Source: an uncultured Acidobacteriia bacterium
GTDB taxonomy: Bacteria; Acidobacteriota; Terriglobia; Bryobacterales; Bryobacteraceae
Direction: 5' to 3'
DNA: 37,595 bases
NCBI GenBank assembly: GCA_903900705.1
Contig: CAIUOG010000015.1
Location: forward strand, 1-37,595
The notes beneath the pieces are model-generated. The model had not been told where the DNA came from, did no database searches, and was given only the letters and a program-made list of their open reading frames with translations. Each line of letters starts with the position of its first letter. The first letter of the stretch is position 1. The position numbers and the translations under genes were made by a program. This document shows, in pieces, positions 22,297 through 32,804 of this stretch.

Positions 22297-25200
22297 TTAA
22301 AACTCGTAGCGCAGGGCCAGCTGCAGAACGCGGGGTGCCGCGCCTGTCGCGTAAGCCGTGATTTCCCCGAACGTCGTGGGGTTCGCGAGGCTCAGGCCAG
22401 GGTTGCCGAAGTTCACGTTGTTGAACAGGTTGAACGCTTCGCCGCGCAGGCTCACCCGCTGGTGCTCCCATGGCAGAGTCACGCTCTTGCTGATCGCCAG
22501 ATCCGTGTTGAAGAAGCTCAGCCCGCGCAGAATACCGCGTGAGCCAACCGTTCCCGGATCAGACGGCACAAAGGCCGCCGCCGCATTCGCCGCATTCCCG
22601 AAGACGCTGGGGATGCCGCTCGAATCGAACTGGAAGCCATGCGCCGGAACCTGTGCGCCGGGCGCCAGTATGCCGTAGGACGAGGTCAGATAGTTGACGT
22701 TGTACGAACCCGCCGCCGAAACGTTCAGCGGAGTGCCCGTGCGGAACGTGATCAGCGAAGAGACCTGCCAGCCGCCCACCACCTGGTTCAGCCAGCCGGA
22801 AGCGCCGCCCAGCAGAATCTTGCCCTTGCCGATCGGCAGTTCCAGAACCGCGTCGGCGGACACCGTCTGGCGGCTGTCGAAGTCGGCGGGACCGCGGAAG
22901 GCGTTCGGATTGAAGCCGTCCTGCAGCGCGCCGCCCGTGCCGCTCGTTTCAGAGCTGGAACCGTTATCCAGCGCGTGGCCGAACGTGTAGTTGAAGTCGT
23001 AGCCCCAGCCGTTTGAAACGGCGCGGCGCAGTGTCAGCGTCGCGGCGTTGTAAGACGACTTGCCGTTGTTCGTGTAAACCAGCAGGCCGGAGTTCTGCAG
23101 CGGGAAGAACGTGTTGCAGCCCGTCTTCACAATGCAGGTGCCGTTCGATTGGCGCACGCGGTCCACGTCATTCAGACCGTCCAGCCAGCTTCCGGCGTAG
23201 TTGCCGTAGACGTCATAGAAGAAGTTGGCCGTCGCGCTGCCCGGAATGTAGAGGTTCTTCAGTCCGGCGAACATGTTTTCGTAGAAGGGCTGCACCGGAA
23301 TCTGTCCCGGGTTGGCCTTCACCTGCGCCGGCGTCAGTCCGCCGTTGCTCAGCCCCGCCAGTACGTGACCGGCGGCAATGTAGCTCTGGCCCGAAACCGG
23401 GTCCTTGAAGGTGGAAAGCGGCTGGCCGTAGTCCTGCACCACAATGCCTCTGTGGCCCAGACGGCCCACGTAGCCGATTTCGATGCTCATCTTCATCGGC
23501 AGCGGACGCGCGTAGCTCGCGTTCAGCAGGTACTGATAAGGCGCCTTCAGCGTGCTCGAAACGCCGCTGAAGGAAGTGAAGCCGCCCGTGATGTCGCTGG
23601 GAGTCAGCGGGAACGAACCGCCGGCCACCGTCGGCAGGGTCGGCAACGCGCTGCCCGTGTAGCGGAAGGCCGTCGTGAAGTTGGTGTTCACCGGCTGTGC
23701 AACCGTCGTCGCCAGACCCGGCGAACCGGAGGACGCGAAAGACTGCGCCATCGCCGTGCCGTAGTGGTCGTATACGATCGCCGCGCCGGTGCGGAGAACG
23801 CTGCCCTTGCCCAGCCACTTCTCCACCATCGAGCCGTTGTCCGGGCTGTACGCGATGGCGAGCCGCGGGGCGAAGTCGCCCTTGTCGAGGCCGTAGTAAC
23901 CCGCGCCGCCGTTGATCGGTCCGCCCAGACCATAGGTCACGCGGGCGCTCGAAAGCTGCGCGTTCGCAATGCCGTTCTGCGCGGCGTAGTTGCGGTCCGC
24001 GAAGAAGTTGTTCAGAGGTGCGGTCGGAATCACTTCGCGCCCGTTGATGTCGTACGGAACGCCGGAGATGCCGTAACGCAGGCCCAGCGTGATCGTCAGG
24101 TTCGGCTTCCACTTGAAGGTGTCCTGAATGTAGCCTTCGTACTCGTGGTCTTCGAACGCCGTGGTCACCGGGTTGCCAAAGGGAATCGCCTGGCCCTTCA
24201 CGGTGTAGTTGTAGGTGGCGCCGAACTGGTTCAGCAGACCCAGCACCGGCCCGAAAGCGTTGGTCACGTTGGTCGCGGAAGAAAGCGACGCGCCGCCGCC
24301 GATGTAGTTCATCACCAGCGTGGAAAGGTCGCCGCCCAGGCCCAGCAGCGTGTTGCGGCTGAAGCTGTAGTTCGGAACGTTGTTGAACGTGTTGTTGTCG
24401 TTTTCGGCGAACCGGAAGTTCAGGCCGAACTGGATCGAGTGGCGTCCCTTCGACCATGTAAAGTCGTCGGAAAAGTTCGTCGTCGGCGCAACGCGCTGAG
24501 ACGGGCGGGGCACCGCGATGGGTGACGCGAAGTAGAACGTCGGCAGCACCGTTTCGTTACCGGTCGACGCCGTGCCCAGCCGCGTGTAGCCGTAGTTCAC
24601 CACGTTCACCATGGCGGGCGACAGCACCGCCGTGTACCGCGCGCCCATGCCGCGGCTGTTGTCCAGCGTTCCCTGCGGGGATGCCTGTCCGGGGAACTGC
24701 GCCAGGTTGGTCGCGCTGTCCTGGCTTGCGCCGTTCAGCGTGCCGCGCAGCGCCACCGTATGCTTGCCGGCCGAGTCGATGTTGTAGTCCAGCTTGGCAA
24801 CCTGTGCGTGGTTGTCCAGATGCTGCGGAGCGTTAAAGGTCAGCACGTTGAAGTTCAGGCCCTTGTCGGCCGACGCCAGCGGGTTGTTGCCCGAAGGATA
24901 CTGGCCCAGATAGCTCTTCATGTAGGACGATTCGCCAATGTGCAGCGGATCGATGTTCGTGATGTCCGCCGCGTTCAACGTCACCGTCTGGCCGCTCTTC
25001 AGCGGCACCAGGATCAGGCCCTGCTTCAGCGTGTCGCTGGGGACCGTCCGGTTCACCGGGGTCGCGCTGCGGTCTTTGCGGCCTTCCCAGTTGTAGAAGA
25101 AGAACAGGCGGTTCTTGATCACCGGACCACCCAGCGAAACGCCGTACTGGTTTCTCACCAGCGCGGAGCGCTTGACGCCGGCGCGGTTGCTGAACCAGCT

Positions 25201-25941
25201 GTTCGCCGTGAAGTCCGTGTTGCGGTTGTATTCGTAAGCCGAACCGTGGAACTGGTTGGAACCGCTCTTGGTCACCACCGAAACCTGTCCGCCGGAGGAA
25301 CGCCCCTGGTCGGCGCCAAGCCCGGCCACGGTCGTGCGGAACTCCTGCACGGAATCGAGCGGGATCGGAATCACGGCGTTGAAGCCGTTGGCGCCCGCGT
25401 TGTCGTTCACGTCCACGCCGTCCAGCAGAACGTTGTTCTGGTCAGGACGCGCGCCCAGCACCTGGCCCGTTGAGGCCACGCCGGGCTGTACGCCCAGCAG
25501 CGCCACGATGTTGCGCGTCTGCAGCGGGATTTCCTTGACCTGTTTCTCGGTAAACGGGTTGCCGACGGATGCGTTTTCCGTGTTCACCACGGCCGCTTCG
25601 GCCGTCACGTTCACGGTTTCCGTCACCGCGCCCACTTCCATCCTCACGTTGAGGGTGGCCGGTGTCGCGGTCTGCAGGACAACTTCGGTTGCGTGGAGGC
25701 GGAAGCCCGGCTTCTCCACGGTAATCTTGTAGCGTCCGGGCGCCATCTGCGTCATTTCATACGCGCCAAGGTCGCTCGAAAGCGCCGCGCGGGTTGCGGA
25801 TGTGTCCTGATTCTGAGCTTTGACGACGGCGCCGCCGACCGTTGCGCCGGCTGAGTCGGTAATCAAACCGTTCAGCGAACTGTTTTGTGCGGCAAGTGGT
25901 AAGACACTCAGCAAGAGTGCCACTGCGAGATGAGCTTTCAA
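22297..25941 (-). CDS. TonB-dependent receptor, Oar-like with carboxypeptidase-regulatory N-terminal domain
   Basis: 1214 residues from a TTG at 25941. That start is chosen because GGAGG lies five bases upstream and it opens a signal peptide (LKAHLAVALLLSVLPLAAQ, first residue read as Met). The frame is open to 26199, but the extension is not leader-like. Residues ~20-100 form a carboxypeptidase-regulatory-like beta-sandwich ('SLNGLITDSAGATVGGAVVK', 'GRYKITVEKPGF'). The plug follows ('KEIPLQTRNIVALLGVQPGV', 'NNVLLDGVDVNDN', 'GGQVSVVTKSGSNQFHGSAY'). The rest is the outer-membrane barrel, ending 'LQLALRYEF' with the C-terminal Phe used for barrel insertion. Such receptors are abundant in acidobacteria and are thought to import glycans, peptides or siderophores with TonB energy. 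No SusD partner is next to it, so the substrate is open. Confidence 0.93.
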   Translation of the reverse strand: MKAHLAVALLLSVLPLAAQNSSLNGLITDSAGATVGGAVVKAQNQDTSATRAALSSDLGAYEMTQMAPGRYKITVEKPGFRLHATEVVLQTATPATLNVRMEVGAVTETVNVTAEAAVVNTENASVGNPFTEKQVKEIPLQTRNIVALLGVQPGVASTGQVLGARPDQNNVLLDGVDVNDNAGANGFNAVIPIPLDSVQEFRTTVAGLGADQGRSSGGQVSVVTKSGSNQFHGSAYEYNRNTDFTANSWFSNRAGVKRSALVRNQYGVSLGGPVIKNRLFFFYNWEGRKDRSATPVNRTVPSDTLKQGLILVPLKSGQTVTLNAADITNIDPLHIGESSYMKSYLGQYPSGNNPLASADKGLNFNVLTFNAPQHLDNHAQVAKLDYNIDSAGKHTVALRGTLNGASQDSATNLAQFPGQASPQGTLDNSRGMGARYTAVLSPAMVNVVNYGYTRLGTASTGNETVLPTFYFASPIAVPRPSQRVAPTTNFSDDFTWSKGRHSIQFGLNFRFAENDNNTFNNVPNYSFSRNTLLGLGGDLSTLVMNYIGGGASLSSATNVTNAFGPVLGLLNQFGATYNYTVKGQAIPFGNPVTTAFEDHEYEGYIQDTFKWKPNLTITLGLRYGISGVPYDINGREVIPTAPLNNFFADRNYAAQNGIANAQLSSARVTYGLGGPINGGAGYYGLDKGDFAPRLAIAYSPDNGSMVEKWLGKGSVLRTGAAIVYDHYGTAMAQSFASSGSPGLATTVAQPVNTNFTTAFRYTGSALPTLPTVAGGSFPLTPSDITGGFTSFSGVSSTLKAPYQYLLNASYARPLPMKMSIEIGYVGRLGHRGIVVQDYGQPLSTFKDPVSGQSYIAAGHVLAGLSNGGLTPAQVKANPGQIPVQPFYENMFAGLKNLYIPGSATANFFYDVYGNYAGSWLDGLNDVDRVRQSNGTCIVKTGCNTFFPLQNSGLLVYTNNGKSSYNAATLTLRRAVSNGWGYDFNYTFGHALDNGSSSETSGTGGALQDGFNPNAFRGPADFDSRQTVSADAVLELPIGKGKILLGGASGWLNQVVGGWQVSSLITFRTGTPLNVSAAGSYNVNYLTSSYGILAPGAQVPAHGFQFDSSGIPSVFGNAANAAAAFVPSDPGTVGSRGILRGLSFFNTDLAISKSVTLPWEHQRVSLRGEAFNLFNNVNFGNPGLSLANPTTFGEITAYATGAAPRVLQLALRYEF

Positions 25942-26112
25942 GTTTGCCTCCGTGGCTTGGAAATGAGCTGGGGATGAAAATAAAGCTGACGGGGGTAAAG
26001 CTGTCTCGACGGGGAGGAAGTCCGGATTACGAAGTAAGGGACTTTCCGAATGTATACAGGTGGATCGGGGGAACTCGTCTGAGAGTTCGGAGAAAGATAG
26101 ACCGGTATTCAT

Positions 26113-26142
26113 ATTGTTCGCTGAAACGGGCCGGAATGTCAA
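26113..26142 (-). promoter_or_regulatory. Candidate promoter of the TonB receptor gene
   Basis: On the minus strand a perfect TTGACA (26142-26137) is followed after 18 bases by AACAAT (26118-26113), 4/6 to the -10 consensus. This would give a ~165-base 5' leader before the TTG start. The -10 is weak, so confidence is moderate. Confidence 0.35.
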
Positions 26143-26199
26143 ACTCTTCCCGGCGCTGCAGAGGCATGGTACCGCTGCGCCGCACGGTATTCTGGTCAC

Positions 26200-27939
26200 A
26201 TGAAACCCCGTGATGTCCGGAACCGAAAAGCGGGGCGACGCGCTGCCGGTAACGCCGAAACCGATTTGTTACAACAGGTTCCGCTACCGGCGTCGAACTG
26301 GCTGCGGGGCGTCACCGTCGCTTTCACCGCCCTGTGCCTGGTCGGAATTTTCTCGAAAGAGATTTCCGATACGGATTTTTGGTGGCACCTGCGGACCGGA
26401 CAGTGGATCGTGTCGAATCATACGCTTCCCGTCCCAGACCCGTTTTCGTTTACCTCGGCCGCGGCCCCGGTATATGCCGGGGAACTGGCGGTCCGGAAGT
26501 TTAATCTGGTCCACCAGTGGCTGGGCGAAGTGCTCCAGTACCTTATCTATCTGGTGGCGGGCTTCCCGGGCATCATCGCCGCCCGGGCGCTGCTGCTGAC
26601 AGCGGTCTGCGGTCTTACCGGCCTGGTGGCGGGCCGGCTGTCCGGCGGTTTCTACGCGGGCGTCGCCGCCGCCTTCGCCGCGTCCTCGGTTCTGGTGTCT
26701 TTCGCGGCGGACCGTCCGGCGCTCATCACGTTCCTGTGCGTCGCGGTCTATATCGCCCTCCTCGAATTTCGCCGGGGCTGGTGGGCTCTGCCGTTGGTCG
26801 CGGTCTTCTGGGCCAATTGCCATGCCGGCTTCTTCCTGGGCTGGGTGGTGCTTCTGGCCTACTGTGCCGAAAGCCGGAGCCGGAAGCTCTGGCTGATCTC
26901 GGCACTGGCGGTCGCCGCCTCCGGGCTGAATCCGAACGGCTTCGGTGTGGTCGCGACGCTGCTGGCGTACCGGCGGAGCTCCATGCTCATGAGTCTGATC
27001 GAGTGGATGCCCCCCCGGTTCTGGAGCCCGCCGTATGGCTTCTGGATTCTGCTGGCGGTCGCGACGCTGGTGCTGGCCATTTCGTGGCGGAAAGTGCGTC
27101 TCACCCACTGGATTCTGTTCGTGGCGTTCGCCGCCGCGTCGCTGACGGCGTTCCGCAACCTGCCGCTCATCGGGATTCTGGCGCCCATCCTGATCGCCGC
27201 CTGGTTCCCCTTCCGCGGTCGGTTGCCCGCGCTGCCAGTCTGGTTGCCCCCGGTCCTCGCCGCTGCCGGACTCCTCGTGGTTGGCGGTCAGGGCGCCTTC
27301 GGTCATACGCGGGTCGCCGAATGGGTCCTGCCCTCCGGCGCGGCGGACTACCTCGAACGGAACCACGTCACCGGCCCCGTGTTCAACACCTACGAACAGG
27401 GCGGGTACCTGATCTGGCGTCTCGCACCCCAGGCGCAGGTCTTCATGGACGGGCGCGACCTGAGTGAGGCCGCTTACCGGGATTACCAGAAGATCCTCTT
27501 CGACGGTGGCGACCAGATGACCACCGCCCGCGCGGAACTGCTGAACCGCTACGGCGTGCGGGTGGTCGTGATGAATACGATGGATTTCGTTTCGGGCAAG
27601 CTCTACCCCCTCGCGCTGGCGCTGGCGAATCCTGGCACGCCTGATTGGCAGCTGGTGTACGAAGACACGCAGGCCGTGGTGTTCCGGCGGAATCCGCCGC
27701 CCGATACCCCGCCCCTGCCGCAAAAACTGGGCCGGGTTCTGAAGCACCTGAACAACGAGTGCGCGGCTTACGTGGAGAACTCTCCCGAAGATTCCCTCTG
27801 CGCCCGGACGCTGGCCGATTATTGGATGCGCAATCAGGTGAAGGACTACGCGCGCCGCATGCTGCGGCTTTATCTGGCGCACGCGCCGCAGCCGGATGAG
27901 AAAGCGGAGCGAGCCCTGCGCGACCTCGAACTTCGCTGA
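26200..27939 (+). CDS. Polytopic membrane protein, GT-C-like (DxDFWWHL type)
   Basis: 579 residues with about ten hydrophobic segments between ~36 and ~365, then a soluble C-terminal part of ~210 residues. The first extracytoplasmic loop has 'EISDTDFWWHLRTGQWI' followed by 'LPVPDPFSFTSA'. This acidic D-x-D plus W-W-H pattern recalls GT-C superfamily glycosyltransferases that use lipid-linked sugars, and it recurs in uncharacterised bacterial membrane proteins. The C-terminal part has 'VFNTYEQGGYLIWRLAP' and 'VFMDGRDLSEAAYRDYQKIL', also typical of that uncharacterised group. A role in cell-envelope glycosylation is possible but unproven. It diverges from the TonB receptor; the 258-base gap holds the receptor promoter. 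It is followed by the tRNA gene. Confidence 0.75.
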   Translation: MKPRDVRNRKAGRRAAGNAETDLLQQVPLPASNWLRGVTVAFTALCLVGIFSKEISDTDFWWHLRTGQWIVSNHTLPVPDPFSFTSAAAPVYAGELAVRKFNLVHQWLGEVLQYLIYLVAGFPGIIAARALLLTAVCGLTGLVAGRLSGGFYAGVAAAFAASSVLVSFAADRPALITFLCVAVYIALLEFRRGWWALPLVAVFWANCHAGFFLGWVVLLAYCAESRSRKLWLISALAVAASGLNPNGFGVVATLLAYRRSSMLMSLIEWMPPRFWSPPYGFWILLAVATLVLAISWRKVRLTHWILFVAFAAASLTAFRNLPLIGILAPILIAAWFPFRGRLPALPVWLPPVLAAAGLLVVGGQGAFGHTRVAEWVLPSGAADYLERNHVTGPVFNTYEQGGYLIWRLAPQAQVFMDGRDLSEAAYRDYQKILFDGGDQMTTARAELLNRYGVRVVVMNTMDFVSGKLYPLALALANPGTPDWQLVYEDTQAVVFRRNPPPDTPPLPQKLGRVLKHLNNECAAYVENSPEDSLCARTLADYWMRNQVKDYARRMLRLYLAHAPQPDEKAERALRDLELR

Positions 27940-27959
27940 CCGGAAAGATGCGGAAAAGG

Positions 27960-27988
27960 TTGTGTAAACCTCCGGAACCCGGTACACT
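27960..27988 (+). promoter_or_regulatory. Promoter of the tRNA-Pro gene
   Basis: TTGTGT (27960-27965) and TACACT (27983-27988) are 17 bases apart, and the tRNA begins nine bases after the -10. Spacing and position are right for a short-leader tRNA promoter. Confidence 0.55.
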
Positions 27989-27996
27989 GGAGAATT

Positions 27997-28073
27997 CGGG
28001 GCGTGGCTCAGCCTGGTAGAGCGCCTGGTTCGGGACCAGGAGGCCGGAGGTTCGAATCCTCTCGCCCCGACCA
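27997..28073 (+). tRNA. tRNA-Pro, anticodon CGG
   Basis: A full 77-base cloverleaf. The acceptor stem is CGGGGCG/CGCCCCG and the D arm GCTCAGCCTGGTAGAGC. The anticodon stem-loop CCTGGTTCGGGACCAGG has CGG at the loop centre, and the T arm is CCGGAGGTTCGAATCCTC. The 3' CCA is encoded. The CGG anticodon reads CCG proline codons, common in this GC-rich genome. Confidence 0.97.
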
Positions 28074-28091
28074 ATTTAACCGCAATCAATC

Positions 28092-28123
28092 AAAAGGCCG
28101 AAAGCTTCCGCTTTCGGCCTTTT
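28092..28123. terminator. Bidirectional intrinsic terminator after the tRNA gene
   Basis: AAAAGGCCGAAAGC (28092-28105) pairs perfectly with GCTTTCGGCCTTTT (28110-28123) around a four-base loop, with T-runs on both strands. It ends the tRNA transcript on the plus strand and lies 30 bases past the stop of the large minus-strand gene. Confidence 0.9.
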
Positions 28124-28152
28124 CTGCATTTCGCTCTGTCGGGGCTTGCTTG

Positions 28153-31100
28153 CTAGTTCTTCACCGGCAGCACCACCTGGTTGCTGGCAATTCCGCTCTG
28201 CGTGATCACCATCGGCAGGTCTCCATCCGGAGTGCCCGCCGGAACCAGGAAGTTGATCTGGTAGAGGCTGACAATGCCGGGCGTCAGGCCGACGAACTGG
28301 TAGGGCTGCACCACGCCATTCAGCGTCAGGACCGGCGGATCGGTCGGACGCGCCAGCGGCGAGGAGGGCGATGCAGCACCACTTGAAACCGGCGTATCGG
28401 TCGGGCCCAGACCCGCAAGGTAGAAGATGATGTACTCGCCGGGTTTGGCGGGCAGAGTTTCTGAAACCAGCGAGCCGTCGAGATGCTGGGCGATGATCAG
28501 GCCGTTGGCGAAGGCGGCCACACCCGGGGAAACCGTGGTGAGCTGCAGTGTATCCGGCGTGGAAAGCGCGCCGTTCGCGCTGACCACCACCTGATACTTT
28601 TTACCAGGCGTCAGTTCAAACGGGATCTGCGCATTGATCTGGCCGGGGCTCACATAGTAGAGCGGCGCGGCGACGCCGCCGATCAGCACCGTGGTGCCTC
28701 CCAGGTTCGTGTTCAGCGGCAGCACGGAGGAAACAATCGGCTGCGCCGCGAGGTTTGAGCCGTAGATCTGGACAATGTTGCCCGGTCCGAGCGAACCGCC
28801 CACCAGCGGGGCAAAGGCGTGGAGAGTGCCGTTGGGCGCCAGCAGCGGCGCCGCATTGGCGGTCACGGAGCCGGTAATCTGTGTGGTTGCCGCCGGGAAG
28901 CCCGCCGCGGCGCCCCGGGCCAGAATGGTGACCTGTCCGGAAGTTGAGCGCGGCGTCCACGTGGCGGAATAGTCGCCGGAGACGGAATCGATCGGCGTCA
29001 AGGCCAGCGGCGGATCGCCGTTCGAGAAGGTCGCCACCACCTGGCCCTTCGGTACGGCGCCGCCGCAGTCGTCCACCAGATGGATCGTCAGGGGCGTCGG
29101 CCAGGCGGTTGGCTGGGCGAAGTTGGAAACGAGACCGGTCTGGGTGAGGACCAGTTTTGACGGGGAGCATGCGCCCGCCGCTTCGGTCAACAGGATCTGG
29201 GGAGTTGCCTGCCCGTTGACGCCGGCGGCGATCACCATCGTGACGTTCACGGTCCGGACGGCGGCGCTCGAAAACGCGTAGCTCACTCCACCGCGATAGA
29301 CGCCGACCGGGAGCGAAGCCGGATTAAACGTCAGCGTCGATTGTCCCGGGGCAGAGGTCGAAGTGGTCCCCGTAGAGGGGCTGACGGTGAGCCAGTTGCC
29401 CCCGTCGGTCGTGCTCGCCGAAGCCTGGTAGGGAAGGGGAGTGTTCGAACTGGCGAAGACCGTCACGGACGCCGTTCCGGTTGCGCCGGAACCGCTGACG
29501 AAGGAGGTCTGAATACCGGCGGGTACCGGGCTTGGGGTGACCGGGGTTGCCCTCTGCTGGATGTTGAGGACCACCTGGAAGTCCTGCGGCGAGTTGACGA
29601 CATCGCCGGAGGTCACGCGGATCACGCCGTAGTATGTCTGCGGAGTCAGTTGCGCGATGGCCGTCGGATCGAGCGAGAAGGAGACATTGCCGGGGACGGC
29701 GGCGGACGCCGTGCCTCCCGCTGAGTTGCTCGAAAGCCAGTTTGAGCCCGGCAGTACGGAGGCCGACCAGTTGACGGAAGTATTGCCCGCCACACTGACC
29801 GCGAAGGAGCCGGATGACTGACCGGGCGACGAACCCGCGGGCGCGGAGAACTGCTGGCCGGAGGGGCCCAGCGTCAGGGTCACGTTCGGCGCCACCAGCA
29901 AAGTGACCGGAACGGAAGCCGTTCCCGCTGAAGACGTGATGGTGATGCTGCTCTTATAGAAGCCCGGCGTCAGACCCGTGGGGTCCACACTCACGGTGGC
30001 CCGAACCGCCGGTCCCGCCGGAAGTGACGACGGCACGCCACTGACCGAGATCCAGGCCGCGCCGGCCGTTGTCGACTGGATGGTCAGGCTTCCCCCGCCG
30101 GAGTTCTGTACGCCGAGGCTTTGCGGCAGCGGAACCGGGCTGGATGGGGACGATGAGAATGCCAGCAGGCTGTCCGTCAGAGACAATTGCGCGGGGGGAG
30201 CAGTAACGTTGAGAGAAACCGCGATGGTCTGGGTGCTGCCGGCGCAGGGGCTCGGCGCAACGCAACTCACGGTAATGGAAGTCTGGTACGGAGTGGTGGC
30301 CGCCTTCACGGCGAGGGCATTCTGGTTGAGCGCGACGGTAATGCTGCCCGGCGTTGTGGTGCCGCCGGTCACATCCAGCCAGGGCACGGCGGGCGTCACG
30401 GCGACGGCATAGTTCAGAAGCTGTAGAATCACGCTGGACCGAACGGTGACGTTTTCGGGAGTCGGCAGCCCGGTTGCTCCGCTCATGAGCGAGAACGGCA
30501 GTGAAGTGGTGGAGATGATCAGGTCGGCCTGTGCCGGCTTGATCAGAATGCTGAAGGCGCCGGTGGCGGTCTTCGTCGGCACGCTGGAGTCGGACGCGGT
30601 GATGGTGAAGCTGGCTGCGCTGACGGAATCGGACGTCGGGATACCGGAGATCTGGCCGTTGGAAAGGCTCAGTCCAGGGGGCAGGTTACCACCGGTCAGA
30701 GTGAACGCGTAAGGGGGCGTACCGCCGGTCGCAGGCAGAATCTGCAGCGGATAATCCTGTCCGACGACACCGTTCGGAAGACTTCCGGAGGACAGCGTCA
30801 GCGGCTTCGCGCCGATTGTGATGGTAAACCCACCCGAGGCCGTCGTGGCGCCGTCGGACACCTGGGCCGTGAAACTGTAAGTTGCCGCCGTCAGCGGGGT
30901 TCCGGAGAGGCCGCCCGCACTGCTGAGCGAGATGCCATCCGGGAGATTGCCGCCGATGATCAGCCAGGAATAATGGCTGCCGCCGGCTCCGCCCGCCGCA
31001 TGCAGAGAGTCCGAGTAAGGGGTTCCCACAACGCCGGAGGACAGCGCGCCGCTCAGCACCGTCAGTTGTGGCGGCGCTGTGATGGACAGTGCGAGTGTCG

Positions 31101-32652
31101 CAAATGCGGTGACGCCGTTGGCATCCACAACCTGAACGGCGACGGAGAAGCTGCCCGCCGCCAGGGCCACGCCTGTAATCACCCCGGCGGACGACATGCC
31201 GAGGCCGGCCGGAAGTCCGGTCGCCGAGAAGGCATAGGGTGCTCTGCCGCCCGCGACGTTCACGGCGCTTTGATAATGACTGGTGGTGTTGCTGGAAGGC
31301 AGTGAAGTTGTGGTGATTCCGAGGACAGAGAGCGTGGCGCTCAGGCTGACCTGTGTGGAACTGGAATCGGTGACCTGAATGGTAAACGCGTAGTTGCCGG
31401 GCTGTTGCGGACTACCGGTCAGCGCGCCTGTGGAGGGGTTAAGGGTCAGACCCGCCGGCAGGCCGAGCGAACTCCAGGTGTATGGCGGATTCCCTCCGTT
31501 CGCCAGATAGCCGACCGATACCGAGCCGCCGAGGGCTGTTTCCGGCAGCGATGTGGAGCCGCTGATGAGCAGCGGCGGGTAGCCAATGAAGATGGAGACG
31601 GCGCCGGAGGCGGATTGACCCGCCAAACTGTCGACCAGATTGACGGTCAGATTCGAAAAGTTGCCCACCACGACCGGGGTGCCGGACACCTGACCGGACG
31701 AAGAGACACCAAGGCCGGCAGGCAGATTGAGGCTTGACTAGGAGAAAGTTCCCGATCCGCCGGTCGCCGCGAGAGAGAACGGGCTGTAAGCCACGCCCTT
31801 CTGACCGGCGGGCAGCGTTGTCGTCGTAATGTGAACCGGGTCATAGACGGTCAGCGTGACCGTCTGCTGCACGGGCTGAATCCCGTCATCCGCCTGGGCG
31901 ATAAACGAATAGACGCCGTGCGCCGCAGGGGTGCCCGAAACCACTCCGCTCGCGGACAGCGCCATACCGCCCGGAAGCCCCGTGGTTCCGGAACCGGAGA
32001 CGATGCTCCAGGTGTAAACGCTGTTTCCCTGCGCGGTGAGGGTTACGGGCGTGTAACCCGACCCTGTGATTCCAGGTGGCAGCGTGCCGGAACTCGTGAT
32101 CGAGGGCGCGAGCGCGGCGGTGACGCCCAAAACGTCTACCGCGTAGTTCCCGTTTCGCTGAGAGGGAAAGAAGTCCCAGAATCCGGCGGCGGCATTCCCG
32201 GGCGGCTGCGTGAAGTTGGCCTGGCCGTTGTAGTAGAAGGAATCGAGGATAGAGGGGCCGTTCGGAATGTTATCCGACTGGGTGAGGACCGCGCGGTAAG
32301 TGCCCGCCGGAAGCTGTACGGAAATGTACGCATCCCAGCACGAATTGGTCGAAGAGTCAGCCGCAACCTGGCCGCAGCCACCGTCTTTGTTGAAAACAAT
32401 GGTCCCGCCGGACGAATCGAAGAGAGACAGCGTGGGGTCGAAGCCCCCGCCCGGGATCACGGTCCCGGCCGCGTTGGTGCCGCCCGCATAGGACCACGTC
32501 CTCAACTTCACCTGCGCTGGCTGCGCGAGCGTGAAGAAGAATTCGCGCTTGTCGTTGTCGCTCGCGAATACGCCGCGAAATGAAAAATCGGCCGCCACTG
32601 CCTGTGCAGCGGCCAGGGCGGCAAGAAGGGATATGAGTGTTAGCCGGCGCAT
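28153..32652 (-). pseudogene. Very large secreted putative-Ig-repeat protein with TIGR03437 C-terminus, interrupted by an in-frame TAG
   Basis: The reading frame runs from ATG 32652 (leader MRRLTLISLLAALAAAQAVA) for 304 codons, meets TAG at 31738-31740, and continues in the same frame for a further 1194 codons to the stop at 28153. The piece before the stop ends 'ATGGSGTFS' and the piece after begins 'SSLNLPAGLGVSSSGQVSGT'. In the repeats of this protein the same place reads 'YTWSSLGLPAGL' or 'YSWLIIGGNLPDG', so the stop replaces a Trp codon (TGG to TAG). The downstream part carries many putative-Ig repeats ('LPAGLTLNPSTGALTGSPQQ' type), BACON-like modules ('AAWISVSGVPSSLPAG') and a TIGR03437 module at the end ('LGPGNIVQIYGSNLAAQPI', 'YYVSPGQINAQIPFEL'). 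Expected role is at the cell surface. Either a true nonsense allele, a sequencing error, or readthrough. Confidence 0.85.
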
Positions 32653-32804
32653 CGCACAGGATAGTTGTCTCCGAAGGGTATCCGGACCTGACTCTAGTAT
32701 CTTAGACGGAACCGGCCTGTGTTGTCGCGATATTAAAACCGAATTCGCAAAGATGCACGATTATCGTCACGCATTTTTGGAGGAGAATGCGGCCGGACCG
32801 CCCG

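Noticed and set aside
26284-28089. 601-residue minus-strand frame opposite the membrane protein and tRNA
   Set aside because: It reads through the tRNA gene and is rich in Arg/Gln/Gly; shadow of the plus-strand gene.
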